Assembly: GCF_001953865.1 (NCBI RefSeq)
Contig: NZ_MQUQ01000008.1
Span: forward strand, 120,738-184,737
Length of the DNA stretch: 64,000 bases
Source: Amycolatopsis coloradensis
GTDB taxonomy: Bacteria; Actinomycetota; Actinomycetes; Mycobacteriales; Pseudonocardiaceae
Direction of reading: 5' to 3'
A program made the position numbers and the translations under genes. Position 1 is the stretch's first letter, and each line of letters begins with the position of its first letter. The notes below the pieces were generated by a model that was given only the letters and a program-made list of their open reading frames with translations, did not search any database and was not told the origin of the DNA. Of this stretch, positions 8,692-18,560 are shown in pieces.

Positions 8692-10098
8692 GTGAACCGC
8701 CGCGACATCTCCGACGACGACACCGGCCCGATTCGCCGGGTCACGGACACACCGTCCGATCGCTCGCCCGGAACGTCCCGAACGCCGCGCCGGCGACCGC
8801 CGGAAGGCACGCGTCCCCCTGTCGAACGGCCGCGTCCGGCCGAACCGGGCAGGCGCCGCGCCGCCGAACCGAAGCCCGGACCCGAGCCCAAGCCGGTCGG
8901 TCACGGGCACTCGCACGGCCACGGCCCGGCGGCGCCCGCGTCGCGCCGTGTCCGGCGGCTGCTGATGTGGCTGCTGATCCCGCTCGCCGTCGCGACCCTC
9001 GCCGGCATGGTCCTGCTCTACCCGTGGGGCAAGGATCCGGCGAAAAGCGTCTTCTCCCAAGGGACCCCGGTGAGCGCCACGATCAAGGCGACGTTCACCG
9101 GGCCTTGCCTCGCCGAGGGTCAGGTCCAGGTCGGTGAGCCGCCGCCGGACGCGAAGCCGTGTCTCACCAGCGAGCTGACCATGACCGACGGTCCCGGCGT
9201 CGGGAAACCGCTGAAGCTGACCCTCCCGATCGAGCCGAGCACGCCGCGGTTCACCGCGGGCGACGAGGTGGTGCTGTCCTACAACGGCGGCGACGTCGCG
9301 GACCCCGCGTCGTTCCAGATCGTCGACTTCCAGCGCGGCACGCCGTTGCTGCTGCTGGCCGGGCTGTTCGCGCTCGCGGTGATCGTGCTGGGCCGCTGGC
9401 GGGGTCTCGCCGCGCTGGTCGCGCTCGGGCTGAGCTTCCTGGTACTGGCGCTCTTCGTGCTGCCGTCGATCCTCGCCGGGGAAAGCCCGCTGCTGGTGGC
9501 GATCGCGGGAGCGGGCGCGATCATGTTCGTCGCGCTGTACCTGACGCACGGGCTGTCCGCGAGAACCTCGGTGGCGGTCCTGGGCACTTTGGTGAGCCTG
9601 ATCCTGATCGGCGTCCTGTCGGCGATCTTCTCGGCCGCGTCGTCGCTGACCGGGCTGGACGACAGCACCTCGCAGCTGATCGGCTCGCTCGGGCACGGCA
9701 TCGACGCACGGGGGCTGCTGCTGGCAGGTGTCGTGATCGGCGCGCTCGGGGTGCTGGACGACGTCACGGTGACGCAGACGAGCGCGGTCTGGGAACTGCG
9801 GCGGGCGAATCCGTCGCTCGGCTGGCGTGAGCTGTACGGCGCGGGCCTGCGGATCGGGCGTGACCACGTCGGTTCGGCGGTCAACACGCTCGTGATGGCT
9901 TATGCGGGCGCGGCGTTGCCGGTGCTGCTGTACACGTCGCTTTCGGGTGTCGGACTCGGGTCGATCCTCGGCGCGGAAGAGATCGCGCAGGAGATCGTGC
10001 GGACACTGGCCGGAAGCGTCGGCATCGTCGCGGCGGTCCCGGTCACCACCGTACTGGCCGCGTTGATCGCCTCGCGGGAGCCTCGAGAGTCCCTGTAG
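8692..10098 (+). CDS. YibE/F family multi-pass membrane protein
   Basis: 468 residues from the GTG at 8692, preceded at ideal distance by GGAGG (8679-8683); the frame is open further upstream but those residues overlap the GlxA gene. The N-terminal ~85 residues are Pro/Arg-rich and probably cytoplasmic, with a His-rich HGHSHGHG stretch that could bind metal. A TM segment (LLMWLLIPLAVATLAGMVLL), an extracytoplasmic domain of ~110 residues, and then about seven hydrophobic segments follow (LLAGLFALAVIVLG, ALVALGLSFLVLALFVL, LLVAIAGAGAIMFVALYLTH and others). The end matches YibE/F: GVLDDVTVTQ, then GRDHVGSAVNTLVMAYAGAALP. Function is not established for the family. Confidence 0.82.
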   Translation: MNRRDISDDDTGPIRRVTDTPSDRSPGTSRTPRRRPPEGTRPPVERPRPAEPGRRRAAEPKPGPEPKPVGHGHSHGHGPAAPASRRVRRLLMWLLIPLAVATLAGMVLLYPWGKDPAKSVFSQGTPVSATIKATFTGPCLAEGQVQVGEPPPDAKPCLTSELTMTDGPGVGKPLKLTLPIEPSTPRFTAGDEVVLSYNGGDVADPASFQIVDFQRGTPLLLLAGLFALAVIVLGRWRGLAALVALGLSFLVLALFVLPSILAGESPLLVAIAGAGAIMFVALYLTHGLSARTSVAVLGTLVSLILIGVLSAIFSAASSLTGLDDSTSQLIGSLGHGIDARGLLLAGVVIGALGVLDDVTVTQTSAVWELRRANPSLGWRELYGAGLRIGRDHVGSAVNTLVMAYAGAALPVLLYTSLSGVGLGSILGAEEIAQEIVRTLAGSVGIVAAVPVTTVLAALIASREPRESL

Positions 10099-10331
10099 TC
10101 ACAAGCGTCCCAAAGCACGAGCCCTCCGCGCGATCACGGGCCGGAGTCGAGTCGAAGAGGCCGCACCCGAGATTCGCCGCGTGATCGGAGGGGCCATGCT
10201 CGACGCCGTGTTAGCCGTCGTGCGCCGCGGGCGAGTTGCCGGCGATCGTCTACCAGCCGGAGGAAATCAGAGCGCGGCTGGAGAAGCTGGAGACCCCACC
10301 GAGGCCTCGTGAGTGGTAAGGGTGGCCCGGC
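10099..10331. other. Gene-free gap with a possible coding remnant
   Basis: 233 bp between convergent genes. One short plus-strand frame without a start (about 10222-10318) could encode ELPAIVYQPEEIRARLEKLE followed by a stop at 10316-10318, which has the look of the C-terminal end of a protein. Nothing else supports a gene, so it may be a decayed remnant or chance. Confidence 0.25.
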
Positions 10332-10991
10332 CTAACCGTCCAGCGTCGCCACGAACCGGCTGACCGCTTCCATCGTGAACCGCTGGATGTACTTCCCCGA
10401 CGGCGCCGCCGAAGCCAGCCGGTACAGCGGCCGCTCCGCCGCCGCGTCACCGCGAGCCTCCGACTTCAGCTGCGCCACCAGCAGTTCCGAGAACACCAGG
10501 CCGTTCGCCTCGGTGTTGTTCAGCAGCGCGTTCGCCAGCTTGCGCAGTTGCAGGACGCCGAGTTCCCGGCCGCCCGCGCCCGAGTAGACGGCGAGGTCGA
10601 CCTTCGCCACCTTGCGGCGCTTGCCCGCGTTGACCAGCAGGCTGACCGTCCGGGTGCCGCGCACGTCGCTGATCACGAGGTCGATGCGCTCGGCTCCGGT
10701 CAGGCCGATCCGCCGGAGCCCCCAGGTCCGCACGATGAGCGTGTCGCCTTCGAGCCAGACTCGGCGGCGCAGGTTGTACAACATGATGTAGAGCAGCGGC
10801 AGCGCGATCACCCCGGCGACGACGAGCCCGGCGATCTCACCGCCGATCAGCCCCGCGATCCCGCCGAACGCGGCGGCGAAGATGACGACACCGGCGATAC
10901 CGGAACAGCCACGCCTGCGGCGGAGCTTGGGGTCGTCGTGAAACAGCGGGAGACGCTCAGGGGTCTCCGGCGTCCCGGTCGGCTCCGCCAT
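10332..10991 (-). CDS. Two-TM protein with PH-like cytoplasmic domain, unknown function
   Basis: 219 residues from the ATG at 10991, whose A is shared with the TGA of the upstream MBL gene (TGATG), so the two are translationally coupled. Residues ~30-75 contain two hydrophobic segments (IAGVVIFAAAFGGIAGLIGG and IAGLVVAGVIALPLLYIML). The following RRRVWLEGDTLIVRTWGLRRIGL resembles the beta-rich domain of bacterial PH-like membrane proteins. No enzyme motif is seen. I do not recognise it as a named family. Coupling to the MBL hydrolase is the only hint of context. Confidence 0.65.
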   Translation of the reverse strand: MAEPTGTPETPERLPLFHDDPKLRRRRGCSGIAGVVIFAAAFGGIAGLIGGEIAGLVVAGVIALPLLYIMLYNLRRRVWLEGDTLIVRTWGLRRIGLTGAERIDLVISDVRGTRTVSLLVNAGKRRKVAKVDLAVYSGAGGRELGVLQLRKLANALLNNTEANGLVFSELLVAQLKSEARGDAAAERPLYRLASAAPSGKYIQRFTMEAVSRFVATLDG

Positions 10992-11590
10992 CACACGCCC
11001 GTTCCGGTCAGGAACGGATTGCCCGCGCGCTCCTGGCCGATCGTGGTGGCCGGACCGTGGCCCGGCAGGACGACGGTGTCGTCGGGCAGCGTCATCACCT
11101 TGGCACCGAGGGACCGTACGAGTTCGCCGTCCTCACCGGAAGACCGGCCGATCGAACCGGCGAACAGGCTGTCCCCGGTGAGCGCGATCCGGCCGCCCTC
11201 GGCGGAGGTCAGCCCGAAGACCACCGAACCGGCGGTGTGACCCGGTGTGCGGGACACCGTGATCTCCAGTCCGGCCAGCCTGAGCGGGCCATCGACGAGT
11301 GGCACGATCCCGTCCTTCCATTCCCCGGCCACCAGTGGCCGGTCCGCCTCGTCCAGATGGAGAGGTATTCCGTGTCGGGCACCGACCTCGGCCGCCGAAG
11401 CGACGTGATCCGGGTGTCCGTGCGTCGCGAGCATCGCGACCGGCGTCAGCCCATGGGCGGCCAGCGCGGCCTCCAGCGGTTCGAGAACGTCCTCGCCGGG
11501 ATCGACGATCACGCACTCCCCGCCGTCGGCCGGAGCGAGCAGATAGCAGTTCGCTTCGAGGGGGCCTGCCGGAAAACCGACAACCAGCAC
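10991..11590 (-). CDS. Metallo-beta-lactamase fold hydrolase (glyoxalase II-like)
   Basis: 199 residues from the GTG at 11590, which has AGGAGG seven bases upstream; the longer open frame to 11695 lacks homology-like sequence. Metal ligands are visible in ATHGHPDHVASA (HxHxDH), TPGHTAGSVVF, LTGDSLFAGSIGR and VVLPGHGPATTIG. The size and GDSLF motif fit the hydroxyacylglutathione-hydrolase-like group. In mycobacteria a homologue sits next to ppi and rel, and the same trio is recognisable here (cyclophilin at 11747, rel at 15582), although two genes now separate them. Confidence 0.85.
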   Translation of the reverse strand: MLVVGFPAGPLEANCYLLAPADGGECVIVDPGEDVLEPLEAALAAHGLTPVAMLATHGHPDHVASAAEVGARHGIPLHLDEADRPLVAGEWKDGIVPLVDGPLRLAGLEITVSRTPGHTAGSVVFGLTSAEGGRIALTGDSLFAGSIGRSSGEDGELVRSLGAKVMTLPDDTVVLPGHGPATTIGQERAGNPFLTGTGV

Positions 11591-11746
11591 GAAACGCCTC
11601 CTCGTATCTTCCGCCGAACAGGTGACAGGATGGCCCTGATCACGATCAAGTAAGCCTAGCGGCCCCTGTACGGGGGTCTCACAGGCTGTGCCCATAGACT
11701 TCCGCTACCTCAGACGTGTGACATCGAGTGGAAACCGGGAGGGCGG

Positions 11747-12604
11747 GTGCCGACCAACCAGCAGCGCCGCGAAGCCGCGAAGCGCAAGCTCGAGCGACAG
11801 ATCGTGCGACAGGCCGAAAAGGCCAAGCGGCGCAAGATCGTCGGCTCGGTGGCGGTCGTCGGTGTCGTCGCGATCGTGGCGGGCGCGGTGTGGTGGATCG
11901 TCAGCAGTAACAGTGGTGACGATGCCGCCTCCGACGCTTCCCCGAGTTCGGCTCCGCCGACCCCCGAGGTCACCATCCCCACCGAACGCGCGCCGATGCC
12001 CAAACGGGCGACACCGCTGGCGAACCCGGTGGCCTGTGACTACAAGGCCGACGCCACCAAGAAGGCTTCGAAGCAGGTGAACAAGCCGGAAGGCAAGGAC
12101 GTCTCTTCGAACGGCACGGTCAACGTCGTGCTGAAGAGCACCGCGGGCGACATCCCGCTGACACTCGACAAGGCCCTCGCCCCCTGCGCCGTGCAGAGCT
12201 TCATCAGCCTCTCGCAGCAGGGCTACTTCAACGACACCAAGTGCCACCGGCTCGGTACCACCGGCCTGCAGATGCTGCAGTGCGGTGACCCCGAGGCCAG
12301 CGGCATGGGCGGTCCGGGCTACACGATGCCGGACGAGGCGTTCCCCGAGATCAAGTACGGCCGCGGCCTCCTCGCGATGGCGAAGACACAGCAGCCGAAC
12401 TCCGGCGGCAGCCAGTTCTTCATGGTCTACGGCGAAGCCGAACTGCCCGCGGAGTATTCGGTCTTCGGCAGCATCTCCGACGAAGGCCTGAAGGTGCTCG
12501 ACAAGGTCGCGAAGGCGGGAGCCAACGCCCAGGCCGGTAACGGCGACGGCACCGGCCCGCCGAACACCGAGGTCAAGTTCACCGGCGTCACGGTCAACGC
12601 CTGA
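11747..12604 (+). CDS. Membrane-anchored cyclophilin-type peptidyl-prolyl isomerase
   Basis: 285 residues from a GTG at 11747. A basic N-terminus (RREAAKRKLERQIVRQAEKA) is followed by a single TM segment (IVGSVAVVGVVAIVAGAVWW), a Pro/Ser linker and an extracytoplasmic cyclophilin domain. Domain motifs: VNVVLKSTAGDIPLTLDKAL, CHRLGTTGLQMLQCGDP, PNSGGSQFFMVYGEAELP and YSVFGSI. It should catalyse proline cis-trans isomerisation on exported proteins at the cell surface. The gene is convergent with the crotonase gene, with a hairpin between them. Its neighbourhood (MBL hydrolase, rel) matches the ppiB region of other actinobacteria. Confidence 0.9.
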   Translation: MPTNQQRREAAKRKLERQIVRQAEKAKRRKIVGSVAVVGVVAIVAGAVWWIVSSNSGDDAASDASPSSAPPTPEVTIPTERAPMPKRATPLANPVACDYKADATKKASKQVNKPEGKDVSSNGTVNVVLKSTAGDIPLTLDKALAPCAVQSFISLSQQGYFNDTKCHRLGTTGLQMLQCGDPEASGMGGPGYTMPDEAFPEIKYGRGLLAMAKTQQPNSGGSQFFMVYGEAELPAEYSVFGSISDEGLKVLDKVAKAGANAQAGNGDGTGPPNTEVKFTGVTVNA

Positions 12605-12625
12605 CGTGAAGCTGGAGTTCACCGG

Positions 12626-12659
12626 CGCGCCCGCCCGATCGGAAGACCTGGCGGGCGCG
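12626..12659. terminator. Bidirectional hairpin between convergent genes
   Basis: Perfect 10-base arms CGCGCCCGCC (12626-12635) and GGCGGGCGCG (12650-12659), 22 bases after the cyclophilin stop and upstream of the crotonase stop. Confidence 0.6.
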
Positions 12660-12730
12660 TTCGGCAGGTGAAGGTCCGGTCAGCTCCATGATCGTTCCAG
12701 TGGGTGGACAGGTGTTCACCGGCTCCGATC

Positions 12731-13510
12731 TCAGCGGTAGGTGAACTTCGGCGGCCGCCGCGCGAGAAACGCGGCCACTCCCTCCGCGTAGTCCTCGCCG
12801 TGCAAGGCACCGAGCCGGATCTCGTCCACCTCGGCGTCGGATTCCTCTTGCCCCGCGACGATCTTCTCGATGATCCGGTTCATCCCCCGCACCGACGCCT
12901 GTGAGCGCGAAGCCAGCGTTTCGACGAACTTCGCCGTCGACGCCTCCAGCTCGTCAGCCGGGAAGACGTCGCTGAGCAGCCCGATCTCCCGCGCTCGCCG
13001 GGCGTCTACGAGTTCCCCCGAGAGCAGGAAGTACTTCGCGTTCGCCGGGCCGACCAGTGAGACCAGCTGCCGCGTCGAGCCGAAGTGGTAGACGATGCCG
13101 AGTTTCGCCGGCGTGATGCCGAAGCGCGAGCCTTCCGCCGCGAACCGGAAGTCGCAGGCGACCGAGATCTGGCAGCCGCCGCCGATGCAGTTCCCCTGGA
13201 TCATCGCCACCGTCGGCTTCCGGGACGCCGTCAGTGCCGCCACGGCACCGTCGACGGCCTTGTCGTAAGTCTCCGCCGCGTCGGCGGTGGACCGCAGCTC
13301 CTGGAACTCGCTGATGTCCGCGCCCGCCGAGAAGTGCTTGCCCTCGCCGGTCAGCACCAGCACCTTGATCGCGGGGTCCGTCTCCACCGTCGCGACCACG
13401 TCCGGGATCGCCGACCACATCCCGTAGGTGATCGCGTTCATCTTCTCCGGCCTGGTGAACGTCAGTCGCGCGATCTCGCCGTCACGAGTGAATTCGAACC
13501 CTTCAGTCAT
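12731..13510 (-). CDS. Enoyl-CoA hydratase/isomerase (crotonase) family protein
   Basis: 259 residues from the ATG at 13510. Crotonase signatures include TFTRPEKMNAIT, HFSAGADISEFQEL (first oxyanion-hole strand) and IQGNCIGGGCQISVACDFRFA (second). The two glutamates that act in classical hydratases are not at their usual places. Where hydratases read PE-x-x-x-G this protein has TPAKLGI, and the second region reads AKYFLLSG. The activity may therefore be isomerisation, another crotonase reaction, or loss of hydratase function. It diverges from the secreted protease gene by 123 bp and interrupts the usual ppi-rel spacing. Confidence 0.82.
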   Translation of the reverse strand: MTEGFEFTRDGEIARLTFTRPEKMNAITYGMWSAIPDVVATVETDPAIKVLVLTGEGKHFSAGADISEFQELRSTADAAETYDKAVDGAVAALTASRKPTVAMIQGNCIGGGCQISVACDFRFAAEGSRFGITPAKLGIVYHFGSTRQLVSLVGPANAKYFLLSGELVDARRAREIGLLSDVFPADELEASTAKFVETLASRSQASVRGMNRIIEKIVAGQEESDAEVDEIRLGALHGEDYAEGVAAFLARRPPKFTYR

Positions 13511-13633
13511 GTTCCGCACCCTAGGTGCGCGCCTCCACCGGAACCAGCCGGATGTGGGCAAGCCCCCGAAAGGCGGCTTACAACCTTCCCTCGCTGTGGT
13601 TTTCTGGGCGTCCAACGAGCTAGGGGGAACTCG

Positions 13634-15478
13634 ATGGCGAAACGCGTGCTCGGAATTCTCACGATCGCTCTGCTCTCCTCGGCGTTGCTGAGCGGGCAGT
13701 CCTCGGCGGCGCCCGGCCGGATCCAGCCCGATCCGCTGCTGATGTTCCCGCAACGCCCGGCGACGACGGATTGGGCGGCCGTTGTCCGCGACCGTGCGGC
13801 GAAGACCAAAGCACGCGTACCAGTCTCAGCCTCGAATCCCCTGCCCTACAAAGAAATAGAACCGCCCGGAAACAGCGGCGCCAACGATTCCCTCGCCAGA
13901 CCCGAGCACATCGCGGGATTCGGTACCCAGCGTGCCAAGAACTCGAAGGTCCGGCTGACCGGTGACCTCAAGCCGGACGCCTCGATTCCCACGCTTCCCC
14001 CGGCCGCCGAGCCGAACGACGCCCTCGGTCTCGCGACCGAAACGGGCGTCGGCGCCACCCGCCGGGCCGTCCGGACGAGTGGCGTCATCGGTGACGGGCC
14101 CTATGGCAGCGCCGGGGACGGCACGGGTGACTTCGACTTCTACCGATTGAGCGCCGGTACCACCCCGGTGACGTTTTCCGCGCGGACCCGGACCCCGGCC
14201 GGCGATCTCGACACGTTCCTGGCGCTGCTCGACAAAGACGGCGTGTGGGCGATCAACGACAACGCCGGCGAGTCCACCGACTCGACGCTCGCGTTCACCA
14301 TCCCGCCGGGCCGGGAGTTCTTCCTCATGGTGGGCTCCGGCCCGTTCGGCATCCCCGCCGACCCCACCAAGCCCGGCACCGGCGGCGGCGTCCTGACCGA
14401 GGGACCGTACGACCTGGCGATCACCAGCGGTATCGGCGGCGGCGACCTCGACTATTACTCGTTCGACCTGCGGGCCGGGGACGTGCTCGGCGCGTCACTG
14501 GCCGACGGCGGAACGCGGCTCGCGGTCTACGACCCGGCAGGGCGAGAGGTCTTCGGCTCGTCGCAGGACGCCACCTCGATCTTCTCGACAGACTCACCGA
14601 TGCCTGGCGGTGGCAACGCTGTCGTGGACTTCGTAGCGCCCAAGGAAGGCCGCTATCAGCTCGGCGTCGAAGCAGGCGAAGGCGCCTACGACATCAAGCT
14701 CGAAGCGTTCCGGCCCGGCACCGAAACCGCCCCGCGCGGCAGCGTGCACACGATCTTCCTGGACTTCGACGGCGCCAGGGTCAACACCTCCATCTTCGGC
14801 ACCGGTGGGGGCCTCCGTGATCTCTCGCCGCTGTCGAGTTTCCTGCCTCGCTGGGGCCTCACCGCCCGCGACGAACGCGCGCTGACCGACGCGATCATCG
14901 CCACCGTCAAGGAGAACCTCGGACGAGACCTCGCCGCCAAGGGCACGAACCCGCGGTTCGCGCTGCGCGTCCTCAACAGCCGCGACCACGCGGATCCCTG
15001 GGGACAACCGAACGTGAGCCGGGTCGTCGTCGGTGGCACCACGGTCGAATCCGGAATCATGACCATCGGTATCGCCCAGTCCATCGACGCGGGCAACTTC
15101 GGCAAGGAGGAGACCGCGCTGGTCCTGCTCGATGAGATCAGCGCGCCCACCGGACCGGTCTGGTCGCTCAACACCTACCTCGGCAAGGGCAGCGACAAGA
15201 TCGCGTTCATCGGCCGAGCGGTCGGCAACATCACCAGCCACGAAGCCGGGCACATGTCGGGGAGCTGGCACACCGACCTGACCAACGCCGTACCCGGCAT
15301 CATGGACCCCGGCGGCGACCCGGCGGTCATGTTCGCGGTCGGCCCCGACGGCCGCGGCGGCACGGCCGACGATCCGGACCTCGACCTGGTCGAGGAAGGG
15401 ATCAGTCCGGCCGAACACTTCACCGGCATCGAGGACACCCTCAACCGCAGCGCCTGGGCCTTCGTCCGCGGGGCCTAG
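13634..15478 (+). CDS. Secreted metzincin-type metalloprotease with PPC domains
   Basis: 614 residues from the ATG at 13634 (GGGGG upstream). A Sec signal peptide is clear: MAKRVLGILTIALLSSALL, then cleavage after SSAA. Two beta-sandwich segments of the pre-peptidase C-terminal kind lie at ~140-240 (GDFDFYRLSAGTTPVTFSA, then DLDTFLALLD) and ~270-350 (GDLDYYSFDLRAGDVLGASL). The C-terminal third contains SHEAGHMSGSWHTD, an exact HExxHxxGxxH zinc motif of metzincins, so the protein is probably an exported zinc endopeptidase. The long segment between the PPC repeats and the zinc site (TIFLDFDGARVN, then ITSHEAGH) is typical of large actinobacterial secreted peptidases. The gene runs convergently towards rel. 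Confidence 0.85.
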   Translation: MAKRVLGILTIALLSSALLSGQSSAAPGRIQPDPLLMFPQRPATTDWAAVVRDRAAKTKARVPVSASNPLPYKEIEPPGNSGANDSLARPEHIAGFGTQRAKNSKVRLTGDLKPDASIPTLPPAAEPNDALGLATETGVGATRRAVRTSGVIGDGPYGSAGDGTGDFDFYRLSAGTTPVTFSARTRTPAGDLDTFLALLDKDGVWAINDNAGESTDSTLAFTIPPGREFFLMVGSGPFGIPADPTKPGTGGGVLTEGPYDLAITSGIGGGDLDYYSFDLRAGDVLGASLADGGTRLAVYDPAGREVFGSSQDATSIFSTDSPMPGGGNAVVDFVAPKEGRYQLGVEAGEGAYDIKLEAFRPGTETAPRGSVHTIFLDFDGARVNTSIFGTGGGLRDLSPLSSFLPRWGLTARDERALTDAIIATVKENLGRDLAAKGTNPRFALRVLNSRDHADPWGQPNVSRVVVGGTTVESGIMTIGIAQSIDAGNFGKEETALVLLDEISAPTGPVWSLNTYLGKGSDKIAFIGRAVGNITSHEAGHMSGSWHTDLTNAVPGIMDPGGDPAVMFAVGPDGRGGTADDPDLDLVEEGISPAEHFTGIEDTLNRSAWAFVRGA

Positions 15479-15581
15479 ACGGGTTGATTCCGTAAAAATC
15501 GTATGAAGCGCAGTGACCGTATGTCCATACTGCAATGCTCAAAGGACACCCGGTGAGTCGAATGGTCCGATCTTCACTGAC

Positions 15582-17921
15582 CTAGGACGCCGAAGTCACC
15601 CGATAGACGTCGTAGACGCCTTCGACACCTCGGACCACCTTCAGCACGTGGCCGAGGTGCTTCGGGTCGCCCATCTCGAACGAGAACCGGCTGACCGCGA
15701 CCCTGTCGCGCGACGTGGTCACCGACGCGGACAGGATGTTGACCTTCTCGTCCGCGAGCACCTTGGTGACGTCGGAGAGCAGGCGGTGCCGGTCCAGCGC
15801 CTCGACCTGGATCGCGACGAGGAACACCGAAGACGCCGACGGTGCCCATTCGACCTCGACCAGACGCTCAGGCTGCGCGGTCAGATCATCGGCGTTGGTG
15901 CAGTCGGTCCGGTGGACGCTGACGCCCCCGCCGCGGGTGACGAAACCGAGGATCTCGTCGCCCGGCACCGGCGTGCAGCAGCGGGCGAGCTTGGCCCAGA
16001 CGTCGCCGGCGCCCTTCACCACGACACCGACGTCGTTCGAGCCGCGGCGGCGGGTCACCGTGGACGGGGTCGCGCGCTCGGCGAGCTCCTCCTCCGCCTC
16101 GTCGACCCCGCCGATGAGCGCGACCAGCCGCTGCACGACGTGTTTCGCGCTGGTGTGGCCCTCGCCGACAGCCGCGTACAGCGAACTGATGTCGGGATGC
16201 CGCAGTTCCGTGGCGACCGCGCCCATGGATTCGGCGGAGACCAGCCTCTGGATCGGGAGGCCGACCTTGCGGACCTCCTTGGTGATGGCCTCCTTGCCGC
16301 CTTCGATCGCCTCGTCGCGGCGTTCCTTGGCGAACCACTGCCGGATCTTCGCGCGTGCCTTGGGGGAACCGGCGAACTGCAACCAGTCGCGGCTCGGCCC
16401 TGCCGTCTCGGCCTTCGAGGTGAAGATCTCGATGACCTCGCCGTTCTCCAGCTTGCGCTCGAGTGCGACGAGCCTGCCGTTGACGCGGGCGCCGATGCAG
16501 CGGTGGCCGACCTCGGTGTGCACGGCGTAGGCGAAGTCGACCGGGGTCGAATCGACCGGCAGTGTGATCACGTCACCCTTGGGCGTGAACACGAAGATCT
16601 CGCGCGAGGCGAGCTCGTAGCGCAGCGATTCGAGGAAGTCACCCGGATCCGCGGCTTCACGCTGCCAGTCGAGGAGCTGGCGCATCCACGCCATCTCGTC
16701 GACGTCCACCGCGTTGGCGCCGTTTCCGCTGTGGGTACCGCGGGTTTCCTTGTACCGCCAGTGCGCGGCGATGCCGTACTCGGCGGTGCGATGCATCTCG
16801 TAGGTGCGGATCTGGACTTCCAGCGGCTTGCCGTCCGGGCCGATCACCGTGGTGTGCAACGACTGGTAGACGCCGAACCGCGGCTGCGCGATGTAGTCCT
16901 TGAACCGGCCGGGAACCGGCTGCCACAGCGCGTGGACGACACCCATCGCGGCGTAGCAGTCACGGACGTCCTCGACCAGGATCCGCACGCCGACCAGGTC
17001 GTGGATGTCATCGAGGTCGCGTCCGCGGACGATCATCTTCTGGTGGATCGAGTAGTAGTGCTTCGGCCGTCCCTCGACCTTGGCGGTGATCCGCGAGCCT
17101 TCGAGGTTGCCGGTCAGCTCGGTGATCACGGACCGCAGGTACGTGTCCCGCGAGGGCGCGCGATCGGCGACCAGGCGGACGATCTCGTCGTACTTCTTCG
17201 GCTGCAGGATGGCGAAGGCCAGATCCTCCAGCTCCCATTTGACCGTCGCCATGCCGAGCCGGTGCGCCAGCGGGGCGAGGACTTCCAGGGTTTCGCGAGC
17301 CTTGCGGGCCTGCTTCTCCGGCGGCAGGAAGCGCATCGTACGCATGTTGTGCAGGCGGTCGGACAGCTTGATGACCAGCACGCGCGGGTCGCGCGCCATC
17401 GCGATGACCATCTTGCGGATCGTCTCGGCCTCGGCGGCCGTGCCGAGCTTGACCTTGTCCAGTTTGGTGACGCCGTCGACCAGTTCGCCGACCTTCTCGC
17501 CGAAGTCCGCCTTCAGGGTCTCCAGCGAGTATCCGGTGTCCTCGACGGTGTCGTGCAGGAGCGCCGCGACCAGCGTCGTCGTGTCCATGCCGAGTTCGGC
17601 GAGAATGGTCGCGACGGCAAGCGGGTGCGTGATGTACGGGTCACCGGACTTGCGCCGCTGTTCACGGTGGAGTTCTTCGGCGACGTCGTAGGCGCGCTGG
17701 AGCAGCGCGAGGTCGGCGTTGGGGTGCAGCTCGCGGTGGATGACGGCGAGCGGTTCGAGAACCTGCTTGACCGGCGCGGCGCGCTGTGCGGTGATCCGGC
17801 GGGCGAGACGGGCACGGACGCGGCGCGTCGCGGATGGCGTCGGCGCTGCCCCCTGTCGCGCCGCACCGTTCTGCTCGGTGCCGTCCTTCGAGGACACCGC
17901 GGCATCGAGCTCTTGGCTCAC
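15582..17921 (-). CDS. rel: Bifunctional (p)ppGpp synthetase/hydrolase Rel
   Basis: 779 residues from the GTG at 17921, four bases after AGGAGGT. The N-terminal HD hydrolase domain shows [18 protein letters not shown] and [14 protein letters not shown]. The synthetase domain includes [18 protein letters not shown] and [18 protein letters not shown] ([20 protein letters not shown]) and a C-terminal ACT domain follow. Both hydrolase and synthetase residues are present, as expected for the single long Rel of actinobacteria, which sets the stringent response. It is downstream of apt in the secD-secF-apt-rel series, an order conserved in mycobacteria and streptomycetes. The 103 bp before the convergent protease gene show no hairpin. 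Confidence 0.96.
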   Translation of the reverse strand: MSQELDAAVSSKDGTEQNGAARQGAAPTPSATRRVRARLARRITAQRAAPVKQVLEPLAVIHRELHPNADLALLQRAYDVAEELHREQRRKSGDPYITHPLAVATILAELGMDTTTLVAALLHDTVEDTGYSLETLKADFGEKVGELVDGVTKLDKVKLGTAAEAETIRKMVIAMARDPRVLVIKLSDRLHNMRTMRFLPPEKQARKARETLEVLAPLAHRLGMATVKWELEDLAFAILQPKKYDEIVRLVADRAPSRDTYLRSVITELTGNLEGSRITAKVEGRPKHYYSIHQKMIVRGRDLDDIHDLVGVRILVEDVRDCYAAMGVVHALWQPVPGRFKDYIAQPRFGVYQSLHTTVIGPDGKPLEVQIRTYEMHRTAEYGIAAHWRYKETRGTHSGNGANAVDVDEMAWMRQLLDWQREAADPGDFLESLRYELASREIFVFTPKGDVITLPVDSTPVDFAYAVHTEVGHRCIGARVNGRLVALERKLENGEVIEIFTSKAETAGPSRDWLQFAGSPKARAKIRQWFAKERRDEAIEGGKEAITKEVRKVGLPIQRLVSAESMGAVATELRHPDISSLYAAVGEGHTSAKHVVQRLVALIGGVDEAEEELAERATPSTVTRRRGSNDVGVVVKGAGDVWAKLARCCTPVPGDEILGFVTRGGGVSVHRTDCTNADDLTAQPERLVEVEWAPSASSVFLVAIQVEALDRHRLLSDVTKVLADEKVNILSASVTTSRDRVAVSRFSFEMGDPKHLGHVLKVVRGVEGVYDVYRVTSAS

Positions 17922-17999
17922 CCGCACCTCCTGCGCTTCGTGCGGCCTTCGGACGTCAAGGGTAACCGCTCCCCCTCGCGGCACACTGGGTACGCCCGC

Positions 18000-18518
18000 T
18001 CAACACACCCGGAGGGCCTCCACGCGACGCCCTTCAAGCACGGAACGACCACCGAGCGCGGCGAGTTCCATGACCACCGAAACCCCGGTGACCTGCGCCT
18101 TCGCGTCTTCCAGCAGTTTGCAGGTCGCCGCGACCGTGCCGCCGGTGGCGAGCACGTCATCGAGGACCGCGACACGGTGACCAGACTTGACGATGCCCTC
18201 GGGCAGTTCGACGGTCGCGGTGCCGTATTCCAGCTTGTAGTCGACCCTGCCCGCGACCCGGGGAAGCTTGCCGGGCTTGCGGATCAACGCGACGCCGAGA
18301 CCGCGGGAGTAGCCGACGGCGGCGGCCAGCAGGAACCCGCGCGCTTCCACGCCCGCCAGCAGGTCGACGCCGGGATCGACGGTGGCGGCGAGCGCGTCGG
18401 TGACGGCCTTGAAACCGGCGGCGTCGGCGAACAACGGGCTCAGGTCCCGGAACAGCACGCCGGGTTCCGGGAAGTCCGGCACGTCGGCGATCAGGTCGAG
18501 TGCCTTGTCCAGCTCCAT
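18000..18518 (-). CDS. apt: Adenine phosphoribosyltransferase
   Basis: 172 residues from the ATG at 18518, with AGGAAAG upstream. It converts adenine plus PRPP to AMP. The PRPP-binding loop AVLDDVLATGGTVAA is at about 120-135, and FPEPGVLFRDLSPLF and GVEARGFLLAAAVGY match Apt. It lies between secF and rel in the standard actinobacterial order. A 53-bp palindrome (18561-18613) sits in the 112-bp gap upstream and could separate its expression from secDF. Confidence 0.95.
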   Translation of the reverse strand: MELDKALDLIADVPDFPEPGVLFRDLSPLFADAAGFKAVTDALAATVDPGVDLLAGVEARGFLLAAAVGYSRGLGVALIRKPGKLPRVAGRVDYKLEYGTATVELPEGIVKSGHRVAVLDDVLATGGTVAATCKLLEDAKAQVTGVSVVMELAALGGRSVLEGRRVEALRVC

Positions 18519-18560
18519 GTACTTTCCTGCTCTCAGACTCACGGCCGCGGCACCCCGGTC

